Assembly: GCF_000157895.3 (NCBI RefSeq)
Contig: NC_022663.1
Location: forward strand, 1,922,001 to 1,986,000
Direction of reading: 5' to 3'
Origin: Mycobacterium kansasii ATCC 12478
GTDB lineage: Bacteria; Actinomycetota; Actinomycetes; Mycobacteriales; Mycobacteriaceae
DNA: 64,000 nt
Made by a program: the position numbers and the translations under genes. Below, piece after piece: positions 1 through 8,084 of this stretch. The notes under the pieces were generated by a model. That model was given only the letters and a program-made list of their open reading frames with translations, ran no database searches and had not been told where the DNA came from. Positions within the stretch are counted from its first letter, which is position 1. Every line of letters begins with the position of its first letter.

Positions 1-1416
1 ACCCCCAAGGTGCTGCACACCCTGGGCGGGCGCAGCATGCTGGCGCACTCTCTGCACGCGATGACCAAGCTGGCGCCGCAGCATCTGGTCGTGGTGCTCG
101 GCCACGATCACCAGCGCATCTCGCCGCTGGTCGCCGAGCTGGCCCAGACCCTGGGGCGCACCATCGACGTGGCACTACAAGACCGGCCGCTGGGTACCGG
201 GCATGCCGTGCAATGCGGCCTGTCGGCACTGCCCGACGATTACGCCGGCATCGTGGTCGTCGCCTCCGGCGATACGCCACTGCTGGACGCGGACACGCTG
301 GCCGATCTGATCGCCACCCACAGCGCGGCAACCCCCCAGGGCAAGGCCGCGGTCACGGTGCTGACCACGACGCTCAGCGACCCGCACGGCTACGGCCGCA
401 TTCTGCGGACCCAGGACAACGAGGTGATGGCGATCGTCGAGCAAACCGACGCGACCCCCTCACAGCGCGGCATCCGCGAGGTCAACACCGGCGTCTACGC
501 CTTCGACATCACCGCTCTGCGGTCTGCCCTGAGCCGACTGAGCTCCGACAATGCTCAGCAGGAGCTGTACCTGACCGATGTCATCGCCATCCTGCGCCGC
601 GACGGGCACACCGTAAGTGCCCGCCACGTCGACGACAGTGCGCTGGTGGCCGGCGTCAACAACCGCGTCCAACTGGCACAACTGGGCGCCGAGCTCAACC
701 GCCGGATCGTGGCCGCGCACCAAATGGCCGGCGTCACCGTCATCGACCCCACCACCACGTGGATCGACGTCGACGTCGCGATCGGGCGCGATACCGTCAT
801 CCACCCCGGCACCCAGCTGCTGGGCCGAACCCAGATCGGCGGCCACTGCGTCATAGGTCCGGACACCACCTTGACCGACGTCACCGTCGGCGACAGCGCC
901 ACGGTGATCCGAACGCACGGCACATCGTCATCGATCGGCGACGGGGCCACGGTCGGCCCCTTCAGCTATCTACGGCCCGGCACCGTGCTGGGAGCCGACG
1001 GCAAATTGGGCGCTTTCGTGGAAGTCAAGAACTCCACCATCGGCACCGGCACCAAAGTTCCGCACCTGACCTACGTCGGCGATGCCGACATCGGCGAGCA
1101 CAGCAATATCGGCGCGTCCAGCGTGTTCGTCAACTACGACGGCACCGCCAAGCAGCGCACCACAATCGGCTCGCATGTTCGCACCGGTTCGGACACCATG
1201 TTCGTGGCACCCGTGACGGTCGGTGACGGCGCCTACACCGGGGCCGGCACAGTCGTCCGCGAGGATGTGCCCCCGGGGGCGCTGGCGGTGTCCGCGGGTC
1301 CGCAACGCAATATCGAGAACTGGGTGCAGCGCAAACGGCCCGGAACTGCGGCGGCTCAGGCAGCAGAAGCCGCCGAAAAGGCCGGGCGGAATTCCGAAGG
1401 CAACCAGACAGCGTGA
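1..1416 (+). CDS. glmU: Bifunctional GlmU, N-acetylglucosamine-1-P uridyltransferase / glucosamine-1-P acetyltransferase (5' partial)
   Basis: GlmU makes UDP-GlcNAc for peptidoglycan and arabinogalactan linker synthesis in the cytoplasm. It acetylates GlcN-1-P and then transfers UMP to it. The reading frame is open from base 1 (Thr-Pro-Lys-Val-Leu), so the start and the first nucleotide-binding loop lie outside the window. The nucleotidyltransferase half shows RPLGTGHAV and SGDTPLLD. The C-terminal half is a left-handed beta-helix of hexapeptide repeats with VEVKNSTIG, NYDG and SAGPQRNIENWV. The sequence is nearly collinear with M. tuberculosis GlmU (Rv1018c) as I remember it. It is followed by prs, the usual actinobacterial order. 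Confidence 0.97.
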   Translation, partial: TPKVLHTLGGRSMLAHSLHAMTKLAPQHLVVVLGHDHQRISPLVAELAQTLGRTIDVALQDRPLGTGHAVQCGLSALPDDYAGIVVVASGDTPLLDADTLADLIATHSAATPQGKAAVTVLTTTLSDPHGYGRILRTQDNEVMAIVEQTDATPSQRGIREVNTGVYAFDITALRSALSRLSSDNAQQELYLTDVIAILRRDGHTVSARHVDDSALVAGVNNRVQLAQLGAELNRRIVAAHQMAGVTVIDPTTTWIDVDVAIGRDTVIHPGTQLLGRTQIGGHCVIGPDTTLTDVTVGDSATVIRTHGTSSSIGDGATVGPFSYLRPGTVLGADGKLGAFVEVKNSTIGTGTKVPHLTYVGDADIGEHSNIGASSVFVNYDGTAKQRTTIGSHVRTGSDTMFVAPVTVGDGAYTGAGTVVREDVPPGALAVSAGPQRNIENWVQRKRPGTAAAQAAEAAEKAGRNSEGNQTA

Positions 1417-1501
1417 ATCAGGGTGCCGGCTACCCGGCAGCACCTCCAGGCCCCGTACGATAAGTCATCCATTTCGATCCCGATACGGCGAGGGCAGCGC
1501 G

Positions 1502-2482
1502 TTGAGCCACGACTGGACCGACAATCGCAAAAACCTGATGCTCTTCAGCGGCCGCGCCCATCCGGAGCTGGCCGAGCAGGTCGCCAAGGAACTCGACGTC
1601 CATGTCACCGCGCAGGACGCGCGGGAGTTCGCCAACGGCGAGATCTTCGTGCGCTTCAACGAATCGGTGCGCGGCTGCGACGCATTCGTCCTGCAGTCCT
1701 GCCCGGCCCCGGTGAACACCTGGCTGATGGAACAGCTGATCATGATCGACGCGCTCAAGCGGGGCAGCGCCAAGCGGATCACCGCGGTCATGCCGTTCTA
1801 CCCCTACGCCCGCCAGGACAAGAAGCACCGCGGCCGTGAGCCGATCTCGGCGCGGCTGGTCGCCGACCTGCTCAAAACCGCCGGCGCCGACCGCATCGTG
1901 ACCGTCGACCTACACACCGACCAGATCCAGGGCTTCTTCGACGGACCGGTCGACCACATGCGCGGCCAGAACCTGCTGACCGGCTACATCAGGGACAACT
2001 ATCCCGACGGCAACATGGTGGTGGTCTCCCCCGACTCGGGCCGGGTGCGCATCGCCGAGAAGTGGGCCGACGCATTGGGCGGCGTCCCGCTGGCCTTCAT
2101 TCACAAGACCCGCGACCCGCGCGTCTCCAACCAGGTGGTGTCCAACCGGGTGGTGGGTGAAGTCTCCGGCCGCACCTGTGTGCTCATCGACGACATGATC
2201 GACACCGGCGGCACCATCGCCGGCGCCGTACAGCTGTTACACAACGACGGCGCCGCCGACGTGATCATCGCGGCCACCCATGGCGTGCTGTCCGACCCGG
2301 CCGCCGAGCGGCTGGCGGCATGCGGCGCCCGCGAGGTGATCGTCACCAACACGCTTCCCATCACCGAGCAGAAGCGTTTCCCCCAGCTGACGGTCTTGTC
2401 CATCGCGCCGCTGCTGGCCAGCACCATCCGCGCGGTCTTCGAAAACGGCTCAGTTACAGGGCTTTTCGACGGAGACGCGTAG
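1502..2482 (+). CDS. prsA: Ribose-phosphate pyrophosphokinase
   Basis: This enzyme makes PRPP from ribose-5-P and ATP for purine, pyrimidine, His, Trp and decaprenylphosphoryl-arabinose synthesis. The protein has 326 residues, the family length. It contains KHRGREPISA, VDLHTDQIQGFF (PP-loop region), the flexible-loop VSPDSGRVR and the PRPP-binding CVLIDDMIDTGGT. I chose the TTG at 1502 (MSHDWTDNRKN) because it matches the mycobacterial N-terminus. A GAGGG stretch lies just upstream. The longer frame from 1223 runs into glmU and reads as junk. The gene lies 85 bp after glmU and is directly followed by an ArsC-like gene, so co-transcription is likely. Confidence 0.97.
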   Translation: MSHDWTDNRKNLMLFSGRAHPELAEQVAKELDVHVTAQDAREFANGEIFVRFNESVRGCDAFVLQSCPAPVNTWLMEQLIMIDALKRGSAKRITAVMPFYPYARQDKKHRGREPISARLVADLLKTAGADRIVTVDLHTDQIQGFFDGPVDHMRGQNLLTGYIRDNYPDGNMVVVSPDSGRVRIAEKWADALGGVPLAFIHKTRDPRVSNQVVSNRVVGEVSGRTCVLIDDMIDTGGTIAGAVQLLHNDGAADVIIAATHGVLSDPAAERLAACGAREVIVTNTLPITEQKRFPQLTVLSIAPLLASTIRAVFENGSVTGLFDGDA

Positions 2483-2839
2483 ATGCCCGCGGCCGCAGGG
2501 GAATCCGTCATCTACCACAACCCCAGGTGCAGCACCTCCCGCAAGACGCTGGAGTTGTTGCGCGACAACAACCTCGAGCCCGTCATCGTCGAATATCTGA
2601 AAACCCCGCCGTCCCGGGAACAGCTGGTGCAGCTGATCCGAGACGCCGGCATCGAGCTACGGACCGCGGTACGCAAACGCGAACCGCTCTACACCGAACT
2701 CAACCTCGCCGACGCCACCGATGACGAACTGCTCGACGCCATGGCCGAGCACCCCATCCTGATCGAACGGCCTTTTGTGGTCACCTCGAAGGGCACCCGG
2801 CTGGCTCGGCCGGTCGACGCCGTTCGCGAGATTCTGTGA
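2483..2839 (+). CDS. ArsC/Spx-family arsenate reductase-like protein
   Basis: A 118-residue thioredoxin-fold protein of the glutaredoxin-dependent ArsC (ArsC/YffB/Spx) family. The catalytic loop YHNPRCSTSRKTLE puts the nucleophile cysteine at residue 16. The later RPFVVTSKGTRLARP segment carries the arginines that bind oxyanion in this family. The ATG at 2483 abuts the prs stop codon, and its own end overlaps the lpqT start, so it sits in an operon with prs and lpqT. No arsR, arsB or acr3 gene is nearby. True arsenate reductase activity is therefore an inference; it could be a general thiol reductase. I do not recall this gene between prsA and lpqT in M. tuberculosis. Confidence 0.88.
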   Translation: MPAAAGESVIYHNPRCSTSRKTLELLRDNNLEPVIVEYLKTPPSREQLVQLIRDAGIELRTAVRKREPLYTELNLADATDDELLDAMAEHPILIERPFVVTSKGTRLARPVDAVREIL

Positions 2840-3498
2840 TCGCTCGCCGGCGCAACACGGCCGTCGTCGCCATCGCGGTGGTGATGTCATCGGTCGCCTG
2901 CTCCCCGGCGAAACCCCCGGACTTTCAGTCCATCTTGACGACGGGTGTGACCACCAGCACGCTGACTACGACGGCACGGCCGGTTCCGCTGTCGAAGTAC
3001 CTGGAAAGCATCGGGGTCAGCGGAGAACAGGTTGCGCCGAGCAAACTGAGCGGTCTGACGGTGTCCATTCCGACACCACCGGGCTGGTCGCCGTACAGCG
3101 GGCCCAAGATCTCCCCGGAGACGGTGATCATCTCCAAAGGCGGCAAGTATCCGACGGCCAGGCTGGTGGTGTTCAAGCTGCGCGGAGACTTCAATCCCGC
3201 CGACGTAGCCAGGCGCGGCAACGAAGACGCCCAACTGTTCGACAACTTCAAGCAACTGGACGCCTCGACGGCAGACTTCAACGGCTTTCCGTCGTCGATG
3301 ATGCAAGGCAGCTACGACCTCGACGGCACGCGGTTACATAGCTGGAACCGGGTCGTCGTGCCCACCGGGCCACCGCCGGACAATCAGCGGTATCTGGTTC
3401 AGCTCACGATCACCAGCCTGGCCACCGAGGCGGCCGCGAATGCGCCCGACATCGAGGCGATCATCCGCGGTTTCGTGGTAGCAGTGAAGTCGCGGTGA
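2836..3498 (+). CDS. lpqT: LpqT-like lipoprotein
   Basis: A 220-residue exported lipoprotein of the LpqN/LpqT family. The N-terminus has three arginines, a hydrophobic stretch and the lipobox SVAC with the lipidated cysteine at residue 22. The mature part contains a FNPADVARRGNED segment and an SSMMQGSYDLDGTRLHSWNR strand region typical of the family. The GTG start at 2836 overlaps the stop of the preceding ArsC-like gene (GTGA), which indicates translational coupling. Position after prs matches Rv1016c (lpqT) of M. tuberculosis. The molecular function is not established; other LpqN-family members have been linked to envelope processes. Confidence 0.9.
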   Translation: MIARRRNTAVVAIAVVMSSVACSPAKPPDFQSILTTGVTTSTLTTTARPVPLSKYLESIGVSGEQVAPSKLSGLTVSIPTPPGWSPYSGPKISPETVIISKGGKYPTARLVVFKLRGDFNPADVARRGNEDAQLFDNFKQLDASTADFNGFPSSMMQGSYDLDGTRLHSWNRVVVPTGPPPDNQRYLVQLTITSLATEAAANAPDIEAIIRGFVVAVKSR

Positions 3499-3667
3499 TG
3501 ACGCGAGGGCAGGCGAATTTCCCCTCTGCTGTGCCGATGCGCTAACCTGGCCGGGCGTCACGGCGAGGGTGCGAAAGACCAGCACCGTTATCGACGGAGA
3601 CCGACACTTTCGTCGCGATCCTTGCCGTGCCCTATGACTTGGGTTCAGAGCACACAGGAGCGACACA

Positions 3668-4321
3668 ATGGCCAAGGCTGCAGTCAACCAACTGAAGGTC
3701 ACGGTACGGACCGCGACGGGCAAGGGCGCGTCCCGGCGAGCCCGCCGCGACGGCAGGATTCCGGCAGTCCTCTACGGCCACGGCGCCGAACCCCAGCACT
3801 TGGAGCTGCCCGGACACGACTTCGCCGCGGTGCTGCGGCATTCGGGCACCAACGCGGTGCTGACCCTGGACATCGCCGGGAAGGAGCAGCTGGCGCTGAC
3901 CAAAGCGCTGGACATCCACCCGATCCGCCGCACCATTCAGCACGCCGACCTGCTGGTGGTCCGGCGCGGTGAGAAGGTCGTCGTCGAGGTCGCCGTCGTG
4001 GTGGAAGGCGAGGCCGCGTCGGGCACGCTGGTGACCCAGGAAGCCAACGCCATCGAGATCGAGGCGGAGGCGCTGTCGATTCCCGAGCACCTGACCGTGT
4101 CGGTCGAGGATGCGGAGCCCGGCACCCAGTTCACCGCGGGGAAGATCGCGCTGCCACGGGGCGTCAACTTGATCTCCGACCCGGAATTGCTGGTGGTGAA
4201 CGTGGTGAACGCGCCGACGGCCGAAGATCTCGCCGAAGAGGGCGCAGGAGAGGTTGCCGAAGCCGCGGTAGCCGAAGAAGAGGCTGGCGAAGCCGAACCC
4301 GCCGCAGAAAAGTCCGAGTAG
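3668..4321 (+). CDS. rplY: 50S ribosomal protein L25 (Ctc form)
   Basis: A 217-residue ribosomal protein bL25 of the long Ctc type. It has an N-terminal 5S-rRNA-binding domain (GKGASRRARRDGRIPAVLYG, about residues 18-37) and a C-terminal TL5-like beta domain. The tail is very acidic and rich in Ala/Glu. The start is supported by AGGAG seven bases before the ATG. The 169-bp gap upstream of it has no gene and probably carries its own promoter and leader. It sits directly upstream of pth, as in M. tuberculosis Rv1015c-Rv1014c, so both are probably one translation-related transcript. Confidence 0.97.
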   Translation: MAKAAVNQLKVTVRTATGKGASRRARRDGRIPAVLYGHGAEPQHLELPGHDFAAVLRHSGTNAVLTLDIAGKEQLALTKALDIHPIRRTIQHADLLVVRRGEKVVVEVAVVVEGEAASGTLVTQEANAIEIEAEALSIPEHLTVSVEDAEPGTQFTAGKIALPRGVNLISDPELLVVNVVNAPTAEDLAEEGAGEVAEAAVAEEEAGEAEPAAEKSE

Positions 4322-4333
4322 GCGGCTCACGAC

Positions 4334-4915
4334 GTGGCCGAGCCGTTCCTGGTCGTCGGCCTCGGGAACCCCGGAGACACCTACGCGCGCACCCGGCACA
4401 ATCTCGGGTTCATGGTTGCCGACCTGTTGGCTGCGCGGTTGGGCTCGAAATTCAAGGGGCACAAGCGTTCCGGGGCCGAAGTCGTCACCGGCCGGCTGGC
4501 GGGACGCGCGGTGGTGCTGGCCAAGCCGCGCTGCTACATGAACGAGTCGGGCCGCCAGGTGGGCCCGCTGGCCACGTTCTACTCGGTGGCGCCGGCCGAC
4601 ATCGTCGTCATCCACGACGACCTCGACCTGGACTTCGGTCGCATCCGGCTCAAACTCGGTGGCGGCGAGGGCGGCCACAACGGGCTGCGCTCGGTGGCGG
4701 CTGCATTGGGCACCAAGGACTTTCAGCGGGTGCGTATCGGCATCGGCCGTCCGCCCGGACGCAAGGACCCCGCGGCGTTCGTCTTGGAGAACTTCACCAC
4801 CGCCGAACGTGCCGAAGTCCCGACCATCTGCGAGCAGGCGGCAGACGCCACCGAGTTGCTCATCGAAATGGGACTGGAGACCGCGCAAAATCGGGTCCAT
4901 GCCTGGCAGGGGTGA
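4334..4915 (+). CDS. pth: Peptidyl-tRNA hydrolase
   Basis: Pth cleaves peptidyl-tRNA released from stalled ribosomes and recycles the tRNA. The protein has 193 residues, the normal length. It has the N-terminal VGLGNPG motif, TRHNLGF with the catalytic His, CYMNESG, the HDDLDL motif and GGGEGGHNGLRS. The start is a GTG (MAEPFLVVG) 12 bp after the rplY stop, as in M. tuberculosis Rv1014c. An intrinsic-type terminator overlaps its stop codon. Confidence 0.98.
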   Translation: MAEPFLVVGLGNPGDTYARTRHNLGFMVADLLAARLGSKFKGHKRSGAEVVTGRLAGRAVVLAKPRCYMNESGRQVGPLATFYSVAPADIVVIHDDLDLDFGRIRLKLGGGEGGHNGLRSVAAALGTKDFQRVRIGIGRPPGRKDPAAFVLENFTTAERAEVPTICEQAADATELLIEMGLETAQNRVHAWQG

Positions 4916-4938
4916 TCCGCGTCGGGCGGATCGCTTTT
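4914..4938 (+). terminator. Intrinsic-type terminator after pth
   Basis: A perfect inverted repeat GATCCGC (4914-4920), loop GTCGG, GCGGATC (4926-4932) is followed by GCTTTTAG. It overlaps the stop codon of pth and touches the stop of the convergent DUF302 gene. A seven-base-pair GC-rich stem with a T run is a plausible Rho-independent terminator for the rplY-pth transcript. Confidence 0.7.
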
Positions 4939-5911
4939 AGTGCGTCGCCGCCGCGGCGTCGGCGACCGCGCGGATTGCCTGCGACACCTGCTGCCCGACG
5001 TCGGCGCGAGCCGGGTCGACCACGCTGAACAGCGGTGCCGGGTCGAAGTAGCTGATGTGCGCCGGTCCGCGGCTCTCCGCCCAGACCTGCATGCGTACCG
5101 GAACCACCGCGCCGATCGCTTGCGTGGCGCCGAAGAGCGTCTTGCCGATCTGCGGATTACCGACGAAGAAGCTATGCGACCGCTGCAACTGCAATCCGAT
5201 CGCCTCGAGCCTGCTGGCCTGGTTCACGTCGCCGAGGACGGTCATGCCGTTCTGGTCGGCAGCCGTGTGCAACGCGCCAATCGTCCCTTCGAACGAACTC
5301 GACGTGTCGACGGTGATGAATGTGGTGTCGACCTTCGTTACCTGAGGGGTTGCCTGAGGTGCGGCGCCGGCGCCCACCGCGGCTTCGGCGATGGTGCGGA
5401 CCGACTGGGATATCTGCTGACCGGCATCGCCGAGAGCCGGGTCGACGGCGGTAAACTCCGGGGCCGGGTCGAAGTAGCTGATATGGGCCGGACCGTCGCC
5501 GTCCACCCAGACGTGCACGCGTACCGGGATGACCGCGCCGATCGCTTGCGTGGCGTCGAAAAACGTCTTACCGATCCGCGGATTGCCGACAAAGAAGCTA
5601 TGCGCCCCCGGCAATTGCAGCCCGGTAGCCGCCAGCACCGCATCCTGGTTGAGGTCGCCGACGATCATCATCCCGTTGTCGGCGGCCGCCTTCTGCAGTG
5701 CATCGACGGTAGCTTCGAATTTCTGGTTCGAGGTATAGCTGATGAAGCTTGTCGACACGGTGCGCGGCTGGCTTGAAACACTGCTCGTAGCAGGCGAATT
5801 CGTTGATTGCGGAGCGCTGTTCTTGGTGCTGCTGCACGCCGCCGCGGTCAGCGCCACGACGGAAAGGCCAGCGGCAACTCGCGTCATCAGTGATTGCGAG
5901 GCGAACAACAT
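4937..5911 (-). CDS. Lipoprotein with two tandem DUF302 domains
   Basis: A 324-residue secreted lipoprotein. I chose the ATG at 5911 (MLFASQSLMTRV) because GGGAG lies eight bases upstream; the frame stays open to 5977. The signal peptide ends in a lipobox LTAAAC with cysteine 26. The mature protein contains the same domain of about 120 residues twice, each with FEATVDAL- or FEGTIGAL-like starts, a NQxGMxxxGDxNQ segment, SFFVGNPxIGKT and AHISYFDPAPxF. This matches DUF302, usually present once and of unknown function. The internal duplication is clear at protein level. The gene is convergent with pth and downstream of the pks16 hairpin. Confidence 0.88.
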   Translation of the reverse strand: MLFASQSLMTRVAAGLSVVALTAAACSSTKNSAPQSTNSPATSSVSSQPRTVSTSFISYTSNQKFEATVDALQKAAADNGMMIVGDLNQDAVLAATGLQLPGAHSFFVGNPRIGKTFFDATQAIGAVIPVRVHVWVDGDGPAHISYFDPAPEFTAVDPALGDAGQQISQSVRTIAEAAVGAGAAPQATPQVTKVDTTFITVDTSSSFEGTIGALHTAADQNGMTVLGDVNQASRLEAIGLQLQRSHSFFVGNPQIGKTLFGATQAIGAVVPVRMQVWAESRGPAHISYFDPAPLFSVVDPARADVGQQVSQAIRAVADAAAATH

Positions 5912-6032
5912 GGGCACTGCTCCCTTCGGTTTTCGATGGGGCCGGCTGTTCGGCACGCAGCGCTCCGCAGCGGTCACACATCATTCGGGCCACCCACGAT
6001 CGGTTGGCAAGACCATTCCACCACTGGCATCC

Positions 6033-6092
6033 GCGAGCAGACGCAAAATCGCCCAATTTCCTTGGGAAATGGGCGATTTTGTGTCTGCTCGC
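6033..6092. repeat. Long near-perfect inverted repeat (hairpin)
   Basis: Two arms of 28-29 bases (from GCGAGCAGAC at 6033 to GTCTGCTCGC ending at 6092) are complementary except for one G-T pair and one bulged base, around a TT-containing centre. The element lies 9 bp past the pks16 stop and ahead of the DUF302 gene, so it may end the pks16 transcript. There is no T run on that strand. It could also be a dispersed palindromic repeat. Confidence 0.75.
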
Positions 6093-6101
6093 GACCGAAA
6101 G

Positions 6102-7736
6102 CTAGGTGACGAGGGTGACCGAATTGGCTCGTCGCAGCTTGCCCGACGGCGTCTTCGGGATGGTGCCCGGACCGAGAACCACGACGTTGCGCGGACGCAC
6201 GTCCACCTCGGCGACCACCTCGTGGGCCACTTGGTGCTCGATGCGGCGAACCTCGGCGGGGTCCTCGAAAGCGTTCGACTCGACCGCCACCGCGAAAGTC
6301 TCGCGCGAGTGGCCGGCGTCGAGCCGCACCGCCACCGCACAACCCGGACGTACCCCCTCGACCCGGCCGGCAGCCCGCTCGATATCGGTCGGATAGATAT
6401 TGCGGCCGGCCATGATGATGACGTCCTTGACGCGGCCACAGACGACGACGTGGCCATTCTCCATCCGGTAGCCGAGGTCGCCGGTGTCATACCAGCCCTG
6501 CGCGTCCTGCGCCGGGATGAATCCCCCCATCGTGATGTAGCCGGGTGTCACCGACTCGCCCCGCAGCTCGATCACCCCGACGCCGCGCGGCGGCAGGATG
6601 TTGCCGTCCTCGTCGACGATGCGGGCCTCGATCCCCTGCAGCAGCGGGCCCAGCGAGGCCAGCCGGCGGGTGTTGCCCTTGGTGGCCGGCACCGCGCGCC
6701 GCAGCGCGGCCAACAGGTCGGCGTCCACTTCGTCGACCACCAGGCCGGCGCCGCACTCGGAGAACGCCACCGCGAGCGTGATCTCGGCCATGCCGTAGGC
6801 CGGCAGGATGGCCTGCGGCCTGAGCCCGAACGGCGCACCAGCTTGGCACAGGTCCTCGACGTCGGCCGGCTCGACCGGCTCGGCGCCCGACAGCGCGAAG
6901 CGCAGCGAGGACAGGTCGAACTGGCCGGGCTTGGCCTGCTTGCGCAGCCGCTTGGCGAACAGCGAATAAGCGAAGTTGGGCGCCGCGGTCATGGTGCCGC
7001 CGTACTTGTCGATCAGCTTGGCCCACAGCAGCGTGTCGCGCATGAAGTCCATCGGGGTGACTTTGACCAGCTCACCGCCGAAGTACATCGGCACGGTCAA
7101 GAAGCCGATCATCCCCATGTCGTGGAACAACGGCAACCAGCTGACCATGACGTCGGTGTCTTCGTTGTACTCGGCGCTGATGTACATCGCCTCGAGATTG
7201 GCGAACAGGTTGCGGTGGGTGATCTGAACAGCTTTCGGGGAGCCGGTCGAACCCGACGTCAGCTGCATCAACGCCAGGTCGTCCTCGTCGGTCTCGATCG
7301 GGTCGACAGGGTCCGACGCCAGCAGCTGCTCGACGGTGAGCACCTTGATGCCCCGCTCTTGCAGCACCGGAGCGGCGGCCATGAACGGGTCGGAGATGAT
7401 GACCGCCTTGGCCTCGATCATGTCGACCACGGTGGTCGTGTCCTCGGCCCACAACGCGAGGTCGGTGCGTGGGGTGGGCTGGTGCAGCATGGTCAGGCTG
7501 GCGCCGCGCATCCACAGCCCCTGGGCGGTCGGGGCGATCTCCACCGGCGCGCCGGCCAGCACACCGACCGCGTCGCCGTGGCCGACGCCGACGGCCGCCA
7601 AACCGCCGGCTATCCGCCGCGCCCGTTCGTGGACTTCACCCCAGGTGTGCCGAACCGGGGTGTGGGGTTCACCGGTCACCATGCCCTTCGCGCTCTGACG
7701 GGCGTTGCGGAACATCTTGTCGGTAAACCTGCTCAA
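6102..7736 (-). CDS. pks16: Long-chain fatty-acyl-AMP ligase (FadD/FAAL family, Rv1013 type)
   Basis: A 544-residue adenylate-forming enzyme. It activates a fatty acid as acyl-AMP, usually for transfer to a carrier protein rather than to CoA. It shows the AMP-binding core LTSGSTGSPKAVQITHRN, SWLPLFHDMGM, ALSGAEPVEP, YGMAE and YDTGDLGY, and ends in TPSGKLRRANS. Despite the M. tuberculosis name pks16 it has no ketosynthase or acyltransferase domain. I chose the TTG at 7736 (MSRFTDKMF) because it is preceded by GAGGAGGA and matches the Rv1013 N-terminus; the upstream extension to 7868 reads as non-coding. The partner carrier protein is not visible here. Confidence 0.93.
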   Translation of the reverse strand: MSRFTDKMFRNARQSAKGMVTGEPHTPVRHTWGEVHERARRIAGGLAAVGVGHGDAVGVLAGAPVEIAPTAQGLWMRGASLTMLHQPTPRTDLALWAEDTTTVVDMIEAKAVIISDPFMAAAPVLQERGIKVLTVEQLLASDPVDPIETDEDDLALMQLTSGSTGSPKAVQITHRNLFANLEAMYISAEYNEDTDVMVSWLPLFHDMGMIGFLTVPMYFGGELVKVTPMDFMRDTLLWAKLIDKYGGTMTAAPNFAYSLFAKRLRKQAKPGQFDLSSLRFALSGAEPVEPADVEDLCQAGAPFGLRPQAILPAYGMAEITLAVAFSECGAGLVVDEVDADLLAALRRAVPATKGNTRRLASLGPLLQGIEARIVDEDGNILPPRGVGVIELRGESVTPGYITMGGFIPAQDAQGWYDTGDLGYRMENGHVVVCGRVKDVIIMAGRNIYPTDIERAAGRVEGVRPGCAVAVRLDAGHSRETFAVAVESNAFEDPAEVRRIEHQVAHEVVAEVDVRPRNVVVLGPGTIPKTPSGKLRRANSVTLVT

Positions 7737-8010
7737 AGCATCCTCCTCGGTTCCGGGCCGGGGGTCCGGGTTCTTATGTTCCGCCTGCTGGACGGCACTT
7801 GGTAGCAGGCGCGCGCACACAGTTGGGGAGCAGTTAGGTCTCGGTTCGGTGATGAGCTGACGATCCAACGCCGGACCGCACGATGCGCAAGAGCGTGGCC
7901 CGATATCCGGGCCTGCCTGGACCGAAGGCGGTTCGCAGACCGCCCGGCGCGTTGCCCGGCGGACGACGAAATCGCATTCCCTTGCTTACCGCTAGCCGTC
8001 ACCGCCGATT

Positions 8011-8039
8011 ATCTTAAGCAACTCTTAAGTAACTGCCAA
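8011..8039 (-). promoter_or_regulatory. Candidate SigA-type promoter upstream of pks16
   Basis: On the minus strand TTGGCA (8034-8039) and TAAGAT (8011-8016) are separated by exactly 17 bases, close to the mycobacterial SigA consensus TTGACA-N17-TATAAT. A CTTAAG motif occurs twice within the element. It would leave a leader of roughly 270 bases before the pks16 TTG start. The remaining part of the 348-bp gap 7737-8084 shows no gene. Confidence 0.5.
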
Positions 8040-8084
8040 ACTCTTAGGGCGTTTGAGGCGGATTTCACAGCGAAGTCACACCGG

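Noticed and set aside
5742..7805. 687-residue frame on the plus strand opposite pks16
   Set aside because: It is antisense to the strongly conserved acyl-AMP ligase gene; its sequence is a His/Arg/Gly-rich shadow without domains.
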